Assembly (NCBI GenBank): GCA_030592575.1
Contig: JAUVIV010000018.1
Coordinates: 1-33,618 of the forward strand
From: a bacterium
Lineage (GTDB): Bacteria; Hydrothermota; UBA3073; JACQXS01
Direction of reading: 5' to 3'
Length of the DNA: 33,618 nucleotides
Every line of letters starts with the position of its first letter. The first letter of the stretch is position 1. The notes beneath the pieces are model-generated. The model was not told where the DNA came from. It searched no databases and was given only the letters and a program-made list of their open reading frames with translations. Made by a program: the position numbers and the translations under genes. Below, in pieces: positions 1 to 6,984 of the stretch.

Positions 1-8
1 CGTGATTA

Positions 9-52
9 AACTCTTTAACCCTTGAACTCTTCAACCCTTAAACTCTTTCCCT
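9..52. repeat. 16-bp tandem repeat, about 2.7 copies
   Basis: Units AACTCTTTAACCCTTG (9-24) and AACTCTTCAACCCTTA (25-40) are followed by a third, partial unit starting AACTCTTT (41-52). The remaining bases to 156 are non-coding and carry the words CTCTGCGGTCAAA and TCCGTGTTCTCTGTGGTTAG, related to words in other gaps of this window. No gene is visible in 1-156. Confidence 0.7.
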
Positions 53-156
53 CTGCGGTCAAAATTTTGTTTTTTATCTGATATCCTGCTCCACTATATT
101 CCTCCGTGTTCTCTGTGGTTAGTTTTTTAAAATAAGGGTAGTGAAGTAAATCAGTA

Positions 157-1311
157 TTATTTTTTGCAAGAAATTTTACTCATTGCTTGTTCCAGTCCTT
201 CGAGCAAATCTTCCACATTCTCTATACCTACTGAGAGTCGGATAAGTTTATCGGTTAATCCTACTTCTAACCGTTTTTCCTTTGGTATTGAAGCATGACT
301 CATTGAAGCAGGATGTTCAATTAGTGATTCTACACCTCCAAGACTTCCAGCTAATGAAAAATACTTGGTTAGACTTACAAACTTTTTTGTTGTTTCTATA
401 TCAGACTTAAGCTCAAAGGAAACGATTCCACCAAACCCACTCATTTGCTTTTTTGCCAATTCATATTGTGGATGAGAAGGGAGTCCGGGATAATATACTT
501 TCTCAACTTTTGAATGTTTTTCTAAATAACGAGCTATAACGAGAGCATTTTCATTATGTCTATCCATCCGTAAGGCAAGCGTCTTAATGCCCCTCAAAAC
601 CAACCAGCAGTCAAAAGGACCAGGCACACCACCTACTGTTTTTTGATAAAAAGCAAGTTTATTATAACAATCTTTATCTTTTATTACAATCGCTCCACCG
701 ATAATGTCACTATGCCCACCCAAATATTTAGTTGTACTGTGAACGACAATATCTGCTCCCAATTTCAAAGGTTGTTGCAAATAAGGTGTAGCAAAAGTAT
801 TATCAACCACCAAAAGACAATTATTAGATTTAGCAATTCCAGCTATTTTTTTAATATCAAGTATTTTAAGTAATGGATTTGTTGGAGTCTCGAGCCAAAT
901 TAGCTTTGTTTTTTTGTTAATTGCTTTCGCAATGTTGTCAGGATTTAATGCATCTACAAAATCGAAAGTCAACCCATAATTTACATATACTTCTGTAAAA
1001 AGCCGATAGGTTCCACCATATAGATTGTTACTCACAACAATATGAGCACCTAATTTCAAAAGATTCATCACCGTATTCATAGCTGCCATGCCGGATGCAA
1101 AGGCAAATCCATACTTACCTTCCTCTAAAGCAGTAATATTCTCCTCTAAGGCAGTTCTTGTTGGATTTCCTACTCTCGAATATTCGTATCCTTTGTTTTT
1201 CCCAATAGCAGTTTGCACATAAGTTGAAGTTTGATAAATAGGTGTTATTATTGCACCGGTAGATTCATCCGGTGCTTGGCCACAATGAATTGCCTTGGTT
1301 TCAAATTTCAT
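157..1311 (-). CDS. Cys/Met metabolism PLP-dependent enzyme (cystathionine gamma-synthase/lyase type)
   Basis: This is a 384-residue fold-type I PLP enzyme of the trans-sulfuration family, full length for the family. The PLP-binding lysine is K195 in HSTTKYLGGHSD, and the motifs YSRVGNPTR (44-52), FASGMAAM (71-78) and LETPTNP (140-146) are all present. The family makes or cleaves cystathionine, or releases H2S or methanethiol from Cys or Met, and the sequence alone does not separate cystathionine gamma-synthase, gamma-lyase and methionine gamma-lyase. The ATG is preceded by AAAGGAG, and a good promoter lies just upstream. It is monocistronic within the window, with a repeat-filled gap upstream and no visible partner gene. 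The family assignment is secure; the exact reaction is not. Confidence 0.93.
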   Translation of the reverse strand: MKFETKAIHCGQAPDESTGAIITPIYQTSTYVQTAIGKNKGYEYSRVGNPTRTALEENITALEEGKYGFAFASGMAAMNTVMNLLKLGAHIVVSNNLYGGTYRLFTEVYVNYGLTFDFVDALNPDNIAKAINKKTKLIWLETPTNPLLKILDIKKIAGIAKSNNCLLVVDNTFATPYLQQPLKLGADIVVHSTTKYLGGHSDIIGGAIVIKDKDCYNKLAFYQKTVGGVPGPFDCWLVLRGIKTLALRMDRHNENALVIARYLEKHSKVEKVYYPGLPSHPQYELAKKQMSGFGGIVSFELKSDIETTKKFVSLTKYFSLAGSLGGVESLIEHPASMSHASIPKEKRLEVGLTDKLIRLSVGIENVEDLLEGLEQAMSKISCKK

Positions 1312-1325
1312 AATTTCTCCTTTTT

Positions 1326-1353
1326 ACTATATAAGGTATTATCAAAAATTCAA
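1326..1353 (-). promoter_or_regulatory. Predicted sigma70-type promoter of the Cys/Met PLP enzyme gene
   Basis: On the minus strand TTGAAT (1348-1353) and TATAGT (1326-1331) are separated by 16 bp. The predicted start lies about 8 nt before the AAAGGAG ribosome site of the gene at 1311, so the leader is very short. Confidence 0.55.
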
Positions 1354-1374
1354 TCACAGAAAACTCAAAGGAAT

Positions 1375-1409
1375 CAATTAACAATTATCAATTAATAATT
1401 AACAATTGC
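1375..1409. repeat. Heptameric array, 5 x 7 bp
   Basis: Five adjacent heptamers, CAATTAA, CAATTAT, CAATTAA, TAATTAA and CAATTGC, span exactly 35 bp. They are followed by TCATTTTGCATTGTG, which contains the TTTTGCA unit of the arrays inside the phosphohexomutase gene at 25.4 and 26.1 kb. Confidence 0.75.
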
Positions 1410-1425
1410 TCATTTTGCATTGTGA

Positions 1426-1473
1426 ACTATCCGACCATACAACCATCCGACCATAAGACTACCCAGCTCTATC
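1426..1473. repeat. 16-bp tandem repeat (ACTATCCGACCATANN), left cluster
   Basis: Units ACTATCCGACCATACA (1426-1441) and ACCATCCGACCATAAG (1442-1457) are followed by a decayed third unit (1458-1473). The same 16-bp unit reappears at 1700-1747, so the two clusters bracket the gap. Confidence 0.7.
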
Positions 1474-1699
1474 TGAGGGCTAATCTTGAAAAGCGTATCA
1501 GGATACCAGATTATCAGATGGAGAATTCAGACATCAGAAGGTCAGATAAAAAGAGTCTCTAATATTCTGATTCTCTGAGTATCTCATTCTGGTATTCTGA
1601 TTTTCCGATATACTCATTTAAACCCTGCACTAAAGTGCGGTAGAAACACAATCACTACCCATATCTTCCTTCTCCATCTCTCACACTGACTTTTATCTG
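1474..1699. other. Non-coding gap with inverted short words
   Basis: No convincing gene is present. The stretch is rich in ATCAG/CTGAT words. ATCAGGATACCAGA at 1497-1510 recurs inverted at 1588-1601 (13 of 14 bases pair), and a small palindrome GCACTAAAGTGC lies just after 1620. It looks like decayed repeat DNA. Confidence 0.55.
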
Positions 1700-1747
1700 A
1701 CTATTCGACCATAAAACTATCCGACCATAAGACCATCTGATTATTTA
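1700..1747. repeat. 16-bp tandem repeat (ACTATCCGACCATANN), right cluster
   Basis: Three consecutive 16-bp units, ACTATTCGACCATAAA, ACTATCCGACCATAAG and ACCATCTGATTATTTA, are in direct orientation with respect to the left cluster at 1426-1473. Confidence 0.7.
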
Positions 1748-1830
1748 TAAAGAGTGGATTTTAGATGATAGTTGAGCTTTACAATCAATTATTTTGGAGT
1801 AGCAAGTCAGCAAAGTACAATATCGCTATT

Positions 1831-2355
1831 TTATCTTCTCCACGCTTTTGACTGCCATTTCCTTGCTTCTTGTTGCCATCGTTTGAGTTCTTGTTTGTAT
1901 TGTTCCTTTTCTATCCAACGATCTTCCCAGGATTTTATTTTATCAAGTCTGAGCTGATGACGTTCGCCTTCAAACTTGGTATTAAGCCATACATCTATAA
2001 TCTTAGATGCAAGTTCTTCAGGAACGAATTCAGCTGATAAAACAAGAATATTTGCATCATTATGTTGTCGCGAAGATTCTGCAAATTTCTCATTTAGACA
2101 AAGAGCGGCTCGTATTCCAGTTACCTTATTTGCAACAATCGACATTCCTATCCCACTATTGCAGATAAGAATTCCCCGTTCGAAATTCTTTTTTGCCACT
2201 TCCTGAGCAACTTTAAATCCAAAATCAGGGTAATCACAAGACTTTGCATTATCAGGACCAAAATCTTGAACCTTTATTTTTTTGGACTTTAGAAACTTTT
2301 TTATACTTTTTTTAAGCTCAACTCCTCGATGGTCTGAACCAATTGCAATATTCAT
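1831..2355 (-). CDS. rpiB: Ribose-5-phosphate isomerase B with a Trp-rich C-terminal tail
   Basis: A 174-residue RpiB/LacAB-family isomerase interconverting ribose 5-phosphate and ribulose 5-phosphate in the pentose phosphate pathway. The start at 2355 gives MNIAIGSDHRG, the canonical N-terminus; an upstream in-frame start would add 27 unrelated residues. Visible motifs are D9-H10, the catalytic-loop cysteine C65 in ILICNSGIGMSIVANK, and H98-N99. The family core is about 145-150 residues; here about 33 extra residues (142-174) follow, with five tryptophans spaced among charged residues (WEDRW, KRWQQEARKWQ, AWRR). No Shine-Dalgarno sequence precedes the ATG, and a promoter sits 7 nt upstream, which suggests a leaderless mRNA. 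It is divergent from the tRNA-Gly/tRNA-Cys pair. Confidence 0.92.
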   Translation of the reverse strand: MNIAIGSDHRGVELKKSIKKFLKSKKIKVQDFGPDNAKSCDYPDFGFKVAQEVAKKNFERGILICNSGIGMSIVANKVTGIRAALCLNEKFAESSRQHNDANILVLSAEFVPEELASKIIDVWLNTKFEGERHQLRLDKIKSWEDRWIEKEQYKQELKRWQQEARKWQSKAWRR

Positions 2356-2362
2356 ATAACAT

Positions 2363-2390
2363 AAAGTACTTAATAATTTTGTTTTGTCAA
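2363..2390 (-). promoter_or_regulatory. Predicted promoter of rpiB, leaderless arrangement
   Basis: TTGACA (2385-2390), 16-bp spacer, TACTTT (2363-2368) on the minus strand. The -10 box ends 7 nt before the rpiB ATG, so the expected start point is at or next to the start codon, which fits the absence of a ribosome-binding site. Confidence 0.55.
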
Positions 2391-2450
2391 GTATTTTTCT
2401 TCTATGATAAAATACTGTAGAATCAGGTAAATACAACTACTCATTTTTTC

Positions 2451-2478
2451 TTGACAAAGCTTGTTTTTGTATTATTTT
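2451..2478 (+). promoter_or_regulatory. Predicted promoter of the tRNA-Gly/tRNA-Cys unit
   Basis: TTGACA (2451-2456), 16-bp spacer, TATTTT (2473-2478). The tRNA-Gly gene begins 10 nt after the -10 box. A shorter-spaced TATTAT at 2470-2475 is less likely. Confidence 0.55.
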
Positions 2479-2487
2479 TTAAATGAT

Positions 2488-2562
2488 GCGGGAGTAGCTC
2501 AGTGGTAGAGCATCACCTTGCCAAGGTGAGGGTCGCGAGTTCGAGCCTCGTCTCCCGCTCCA
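2488..2562 (+). tRNA. tRNA-Gly (GCC anticodon)
   Basis: Acceptor GCGGGAG pairs with CTCCCGC (2552-2558), the discriminator is T2559, and CCA is encoded at 2560-2562. The anticodon loop TTGCCAA in a CACCT/AGGTG stem reads GCC, which is Gly. The T-loop TTCGAGC is standard. It is the first of two tRNAs, 29 nt from tRNA-Cys. Confidence 0.95.
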
Positions 2563-2591
2563 AAAATTGAACTTATTTGTTCTCTGTTTTT

Positions 2592-2666
2592 GGCGGCGTC
2601 GCCAAGAGGGAAGGCAGTGGTCTGCAAAATCACTATTCGCCGGTTCGAATCCGGCCGCCGCCTCCA
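2592..2666 (+). tRNA. tRNA-Cys (GCA anticodon)
   Basis: Acceptor GGCGGCG pairs with CGCCGCC (2656-2662), discriminator T2663, and CCA is encoded at 2664-2666. The anticodon loop CTGCAAA between GTGGT and ATCAC gives GCA, which is Cys. The T-arm is GCCGG-TTCGAAT-CCGGC. It is probably cotranscribed with tRNA-Gly. Confidence 0.95.
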
Positions 2667-3087
2667 TAAACAATTTGCAAAACTTCACAAAACACAGAAT
2701 CAGCACGCAGATTTTCGCAAAAAAACTCTCTCTTTACTTTGTACTCTTTGCGTAAAAAAAGATTTTTAACACGAACTCATCACAAACATTGCACACAGAT
2801 ATTCACAGATAAAATAGATTTACACAGAAAAAACAAGATTTTAAAATCCAGTAAATCATAAAAATCTGCTGTTATCCGTCAAAAAAAAGTTTGTGTTTTG
2901 TTGGTTTTTGTTTGTGTCCTGTTCGTGTTGAAAAAATCTGTGGTAATTTTTCTAATCCGTGTAAATCTGTGTGCAAATGTTTTTCAATCCTTAATCTTCT
3001 AATCTTTGAATCTATCTCCATCTGTGTCCTAATTTTCTCACCGGCAAACATTTTATCAAAATCGTATACCATAAAAAATCAAAAAAC
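2667..3087. repeat. Non-coding gap made of short repeat modules in both orientations
   Basis: No gene is supported here. The modules AACACGAAC (2768-2776), CACAAAC (2781-2787) and GCACACAGAT (2791-2800) all recur inverted: GTTTGTG at 2910-2916, GTTCGTGTT at 2921-2929 and ATCTGTGTGC at 2965-2974. The last block is out of order, so this is a shuffled mosaic and not one simple hairpin. TCACAGATAAAATAGATT (2803-2820) is repeated exactly at 23191-23208 in another gap. Confidence 0.65.
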
Positions 3088-3115
3088 TTGACAAAAACAA
3101 ATCTAGAGATATTCT
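3088..3115 (+). promoter_or_regulatory. Predicted promoter of iorB, leaderless arrangement
   Basis: TTGACA (3088-3093), 16-bp spacer, TATTCT (3110-3115). The -10 box ends 7 nt before the iorB ATG at 3123, so transcription should begin at about the start codon. No Shine-Dalgarno sequence is present. Confidence 0.6.
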
Positions 3116-3122
3116 TCCCTAA

Positions 3123-3683
3123 ATGGATATATTATTTATCGGAGTCGGGGGACAAGGAATACTTTTCGCATCGGAACTTGTAGCTCGTGCAGCAATGATT
3201 AACGGGCTCAATGTGAAAAAATCAGATATTCATGGTATGGCACAACGAGGAGGAAGTGTAATATCTGGGTTAAGATTTGGACAAAAAGTATATTCTCCTA
3301 CCATAGATAAAGCAGATGTAATCTGTTCTCTTGAACTTATAGAAGCTCTTAGAGTTATCAATTATTTAAAACCCAACGGTAAAATATTTGTGAATAATCA
3401 GAGAATAATTCCAATGACAGCATTCATTGGAAATGTACCTTATCCTGATGATCCGTTCCAAATGATAAAAAAAATCTCAAATAACGCTACTCTATTAAAC
3501 GCATTAGATATAGCAAAAGAGTTAAGCAATCCGAGAATTGTAAATGTAGTTATGGTAGGAGCAGTTTCTACAGCTCTTGATTTCCCTGAAAAAGTGTGGC
3601 AAGAAGCTATTGAAAGTATTGGAAAATTTGTAGAGATAAACAAAAAAGCATTTGCCGCAGGTCAGAAACTATGTGAGTCATAG
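3123..3683 (+). CDS. iorB: Indolepyruvate:ferredoxin oxidoreductase beta subunit (2-oxoacid oxidoreductase gamma domain)
   Basis: A 186-residue protein, normal length for IorB. It shows GVGGQG (7-12) and HGMAQRGGSV (38-47), the signatures of the gamma domain of 2-oxoacid:ferredoxin oxidoreductases. IorB works with the large ThDP/Fe-S subunit IorA to oxidise aryl pyruvates from aromatic amino acid catabolism to aryl-acetyl-CoA, reducing ferredoxin. iorA is not in this window. The next gene, 110 nt on, is an aryl-acetate CoA ligase, a pairing that fits arylacetate/arylacetyl-CoA metabolism (inference). The start has no ribosome site and follows its promoter immediately. Confidence 0.88.
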   Translation: MDILFIGVGGQGILFASELVARAAMINGLNVKKSDIHGMAQRGGSVISGLRFGQKVYSPTIDKADVICSLELIEALRVINYLKPNGKIFVNNQRIIPMTAFIGNVPYPDDPFQMIKKISNNATLLNALDIAKELSNPRIVNVVMVGAVSTALDFPEKVWQEAIESIGKFVEINKKAFAAGQKLCES

Positions 3684-3721
3684 ACTCATCAAAAACCATT
3701 AGAAATCTAAAAAGTTTTCCC

Positions 3722-3750
3722 TTGACACTTATTCCAATTTCTTATATTAA
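3722..3750 (+). promoter_or_regulatory. Predicted promoter of paaK and the downstream membrane gene
   Basis: TTGACA (3722-3727), 17-bp spacer, TATTAA (3745-3750). It lies between iorB and paaK and leaves a leader of about 36 nt containing AAAGGAG, so paaK appears to be transcribed independently of iorB. Confidence 0.6.
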
Positions 3751-3793
3751 AAAGAAGTCTTTTTAAAAAAACCTATACGGAAAGGAGAATAAA

Positions 3794-5095
3794 ATGAAAC
3801 AATTTTGGAATGAAAAGTTTGAATGTATGTCTTTAAAGGAAATAGAAGCTTTCCAATTACAATCTCTTCAAAAAACTATTAAGTGGGTCTATCAGAAAGT
3901 TTCTTTCTATAGGAAAAAATTTGACGAAGTAGGAATAAAACCAGATGATATAAAATCACTTGAAGACTTAAGTAAATTCCCCTTTACCGTAAAGACAGAT
4001 TTAAGAAATAATTATCCTTTTGGATTATGTGCTGTTCAAATGCCTGATGAAACAGTAAGAATTCATGCTTCTTCAGGGACAACCGGCAAGCCTATTACCG
4101 GACCATATACCGCAAATGATATGGAGCAATGGATAGAATGTATGGCAAGAAGTTTATGGTCAGCTGGAATTCGCCCAAATGATATTGTTCAAAATTCCTA
4201 TGGTATGGGACTTTTTACAGGCGGATTGGGATTCCTACAAGGAGCAGATAAAATAGGATGTGCCGTTATCCCTGCCGGACCTGGAATGACCGAAAGACAA
4301 ATTACATTAATGAAAGATTTTGGAACTACAGTATTATTTGCTACTCCTTCCTATGCTTTGACAATTAGCGAAAAAGCAAAAAAGTTAGGTGTAGATATCA
4401 AAAAGCTTCCTTTAAAAATTGGAGCGTTTGGTGCTGAACCCTGGAGTAATGAGATGCGTCAAGAAATAGAACAAAGATTAGGAATTAAAGCTCATGAAGC
4501 ATACGGATTAACAGAGTTGATGGGACCTGGAGTTGCTTTTTCTTGCAGTGCTTATAATCTTCACATTAACGAAGACCATATTCTACCGGAAATTATAGAC
4601 CCTGATACAGGAGAAATTCTACCTCTCGGGACACAAGGAGAACTTATTTTGACTTCTTTACAAAGGGAGGCAATGCCAATGATTCGTTACAGAACCAAGG
4701 ATATTACTACTCTCCATCGTGAAAAATGTGCCTGTGGAAGAACTCTTATTACTATGGATAGGGTACAAAGAAGATCTGATGATATGAAAATTGTCAATGG
4801 GGTTAATGTATTTCCGTCACAAATTGAAAGTTTAATTATGGAATCTAATCTGATAGAACCTTTCTATCAGATTATACTGAGAAAAAAAGGGTATCTTGAT
4901 GCTATGATTGTAGAAGTAGAAGCAAAAAATGAAATTTATGAAGCTGGCACAGAAAAAATTAAAAACACAGAAAATATGCTATCCAAACACATTAAGGATA
5001 CTATTGAAATAGGAGCACAGGTAATTATTGTTCCTCAAAATAGTCTTCCTCGAAGTGAAGGAAAAGCAAAAAGACTTATTGACGAAAGGAGCTAA
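3794..5095 (+). CDS. paaK: Phenylacetate-CoA ligase
   Basis: A 433-residue adenylate-forming enzyme activating phenylacetate or a related arylacetate to its CoA thioester with ATP. The nucleotide-binding loop is SSGTTGKP (93-100). Other adenylation motifs are AYGLTE (236-241) and YRTKDI (299-304), a CACGR segment at 312-316 typical of PaaK, and the C-terminal SEGKAKR containing the likely catalytic lysine K424. Length is normal. The ATG at 3794 follows AAAGGAG at good spacing. Being next to iorB suggests reversible interconversion of arylacetates and arylacetyl-CoA, coupled to ferredoxin and ATP. The exact substrate cannot be read from sequence. Confidence 0.93.
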   Translation: MKQFWNEKFECMSLKEIEAFQLQSLQKTIKWVYQKVSFYRKKFDEVGIKPDDIKSLEDLSKFPFTVKTDLRNNYPFGLCAVQMPDETVRIHASSGTTGKPITGPYTANDMEQWIECMARSLWSAGIRPNDIVQNSYGMGLFTGGLGFLQGADKIGCAVIPAGPGMTERQITLMKDFGTTVLFATPSYALTISEKAKKLGVDIKKLPLKIGAFGAEPWSNEMRQEIEQRLGIKAHEAYGLTELMGPGVAFSCSAYNLHINEDHILPEIIDPDTGEILPLGTQGELILTSLQREAMPMIRYRTKDITTLHREKCACGRTLITMDRVQRRSDDMKIVNGVNVFPSQIESLIMESNLIEPFYQIILRKKGYLDAMIVEVEAKNEIYEAGTEKIKNTENMLSKHIKDTIEIGAQVIIVPQNSLPRSEGKAKRLIDERS

Positions 5096-5099
5096 AAAA

Positions 5100-5729
5100 A
5101 TGAAAAAAGGCGATATAATCGGTCCAATTTACTTTATTATTTTGGTCGTACTTCTGATAGTTTTCATTAAACCTTTTATTTATCTAACCCAACATTATCC
5201 AATTCCAATGGGGTTTTTGAAAGTATCTTTACTTGGAACTTTCGGTGAATGTTTAAAAACACGAATTAAAACCGGCACATGGAAAATAAATCATCCGGTT
5301 CAAAGATTTATTCTATGGGGTCTTTTCGGAATATGGTTTGCTTGGGTATTTCCTCTATTTAGAGGAGGTGTTACTACAGCACTTATTGCCAAAAATTTAT
5401 GGTTTGGAGGACCGAATGTTGTACAAGCATTTTCAAAAAGTTTATGGATTAATGTTCTTGGTGGTTATGCTTATTTTATGATGCTTTCTCATGAGTATCT
5501 TAATAATATGATTGAAAAACAAGGATTTATAGGTGCCCAAGAATTTAAAGACAAATTAAATACAAGAGTGTGGTTTCCTTGTTTAAGCTGGAGTTCTATT
5601 CCGGTTACTATCCTTTGGTTTTGGTTACCGGCACATACCATAACTTTTTCACTACCAGGACATTTTCAAGTTTTATGTGCGGCAATGCTCTCAATAGCAC
5701 TGGGATTCATTTTGACTATAAAGAAATAA
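5100..5729 (+). CDS. Polytopic membrane protein of unknown function
   Basis: A 209-residue protein starting at 5100, where GAAAGGAG stands 8 nt upstream; an earlier in-frame start would lie inside paaK. The stop of paaK and this start are 4 nt apart, so it is in the paaK transcription unit. Hydrophobic segments lie at about 8-28, 66-88, 118-135, 155-175 and 185-206, with a conserved-looking GTFGECLKTRIKTG stretch between the first two. The aromatic, proline-containing C-terminal half faintly recalls Mpv17/PMP22 proteins, but I would not assign it. No catalytic motif is seen. A role beside arylacetate activation is only suggested by position. Confidence 0.8.
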   Translation: MKKGDIIGPIYFIILVVLLIVFIKPFIYLTQHYPIPMGFLKVSLLGTFGECLKTRIKTGTWKINHPVQRFILWGLFGIWFAWVFPLFRGGVTTALIAKNLWFGGPNVVQAFSKSLWINVLGGYAYFMMLSHEYLNNMIEKQGFIGAQEFKDKLNTRVWFPCLSWSSIPVTILWFWLPAHTITFSLPGHFQVLCAAMLSIALGFILTIKK

Positions 5730-5731
5730 TT

Positions 5732-5746
5732 CTACTTGAAAAGTAG
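5732..5746. terminator. Small hairpin between convergent genes
   Basis: CTACTT-GAA-AAGTAG is a perfect 6-bp stem immediately after the stop of the membrane gene and 6 nt before the end of the converging ogg gene. It lacks a strong T-run on either side, so it is a weak terminator candidate. Confidence 0.35.
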
Positions 5747-5752
5747 CTGAGA

Positions 5753-6431
5753 TTACTTGAGGATAACACCGGTTTTCATATACCATAAGAATAAATCTAA
5801 TTCTGCAAGATTAAGATTTACTCTCTTAGCAAAGCTTTGTAATTTTTCTTCTGTTGAGTAGTAAAATCCTTTTGAAAGTTGTGCAGGTATTTCTTGAATC
5901 AAGTTATAATCTTTCAATGCTCTCAAAATATGTCTGTCTAAAATTGCAAGATTCTTATATCCTACATTCCTCAAAAAATGACTGCTCTCTTTTAAACCAA
6001 GTCCCCTTACTTCCAAAATCAACCATTTTCGAGCATTGAACTCTATATCAAAAGAAAGGATTTTTACTTTTAGCTTATCAATTAGTTTTCTGGCTCCAAC
6101 AATATATTCTGCTCTTTTATTATAGAATCTATAGCCTTTTTTGTTTTAGTATTGCAGAAAGCTCATTCAATGAGAATTGAATAAATGCATCGTCTATACA
6201 TAAGTCTTCCCAGATATCCAAGACTTTTTTCGCTCCGGAATTTGCAGTTAGGAGACAAAAGCACAGTTCATTAAACCATGCTTTTTTGTCTCCTTCGTGA
6301 CTTTGTTCGAAATCTTTAATGGCTTTTTTAACAGTATTAAAAAACTTTTGATTTCTTTGCAAGACATAAATCTCGTGTTCTAATTTGTCTATATTCACTT
6401 CTTTCTGACAGTTATTTTTAATAGTTAGCAT
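5753..6431 (-). pseudogene. ogg: 8-oxoguanine DNA glycosylase/lyase (Ogg, HhH-GPD), interrupted by a +1 frameshift
   Basis: Two adjacent reading frames together encode a complete, about 225-residue N-glycosylase/DNA lyase. The first part starts at 6431 (MLTIKNN), carries the family hallmark ELCFCLLTANSGA, and ends at a TAG after LKQKRL at 6129. The second continues in the next frame as KGYRFYNKRAEYIVGARK, then GLGLKESSHFLRNVGY with the Schiff-base lysine, AILDRHI with the catalytic Asp, and LFLWYMKTG near the end. The break is at a run of six A's (minus strand CAAAAAAGGC); five would restore the frame. It may be a real mutation, a homopolymer sequencing error, or a slippage site. It overlaps the ferritin-like gene by 14 nt and would remove oxidised guanine as part of the stress island. 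Confidence 0.85.
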
Positions 6432-6939
6432 CCATACGAAATTCCGCAACATCAAACCAGAATCCAGATTTAGAAAGAGAATCCTTTTGTGCTTGGAGTA
6501 AGTCATAATGATATTCTTCTTCCTCTCGTATCTTTGTAAATATCTCTCTCGCAAATGGATCTTCTGTTTGTTCCACAATCTTATTATAGTAATCAATGGA
6601 TTTCCTCTCGTTACCCATAGCCGTTCTTAACGCATCTAATTCTGTCAGATTTATATCTGCTTTTTTTTGTAGTTCTCCCTCAAATATTGGAACTTTTCCT
6701 ATTCTGGGAGAATACTGTTGAGCTATTTTCTGCCAATCACCTGTGCCAGTTATTGCATCAAACATTTTCTGAAAAGTGTTCCTATGCTCAATTTCATCTT
6801 TTGCCAAAGTCTCAAACATTTTTTTGCCAAGTTCGTTATCTGTTTTCCGAGCTGCGTCCTCATAAAAAGCATGCCCATCTTTTTCCATTTGTATCGCCAT
6901 TTTCATAGCATCAAGAACAATGGAACTGATTTTATCCAT
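6418..6939 (-). CDS. Ferritin-like (rubrerythrin-domain) diiron protein
   Basis: A 173-residue four-helix-bundle protein with a regular diiron ligand pattern: E19 in MEKDGHAFYEDAA, E49-x-x-H52 in DEIEHRNTF, E111 in NERKSIDYY, and E141-x-x-H144 in EEEYHYDLL. It lacks the rubredoxin-like tail of classic rubrerythrin. Family members scavenge peroxide or handle iron in the cytoplasm. The start at 6939 has a very strong GGAGGGGAG site directly upstream. It lies 45 nt after rubrerythrin and overlaps ogg, so it is probably the third gene of a dfx-rbr-ferritin-ogg transcript. Its precise role (peroxidase or iron storage) is open. Confidence 0.87.
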   Translation of the reverse strand: MDKISSIVLDAMKMAIQMEKDGHAFYEDAARKTDNELGKKMFETLAKDEIEHRNTFQKMFDAITGTGDWQKIAQQYSPRIGKVPIFEGELQKKADINLTELDALRTAMGNERKSIDYYNKIVEQTEDPFAREIFTKIREEEEYHYDLLQAQKDSLSKSGFWFDVAEFRMDANY

Positions 6940-6984
6940 CTCCCCTCCTTCTTTTATCGCAATATTATTAGGTTAATCCAGTAT

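Noticed and set aside
1375-1457. CRISPR array from short repeated units
   Set aside because: Units are 7 or 16 bp and directly adjacent, without 25-40 bp unique spacers, and no cas genes are in the window.
2479-2706. Minus-strand open frame across the tRNA-Gly/tRNA-Cys pair
   Set aside because: It is antisense to two well-formed tRNA genes, has no ribosome site, and its protein is just translated tRNA sequence.
5100-5729. Firm assignment of the membrane protein to Mpv17/PMP22
   Set aside because: The resemblance rests on scattered aromatic and proline residues seen by eye; it needs a profile search.
6100-6160. A -1 slippery heptamer rescuing ogg
   Set aside because: The downstream frame is +1 (one extra A), not -1, and no stimulatory structure is obvious; an indel is simpler.
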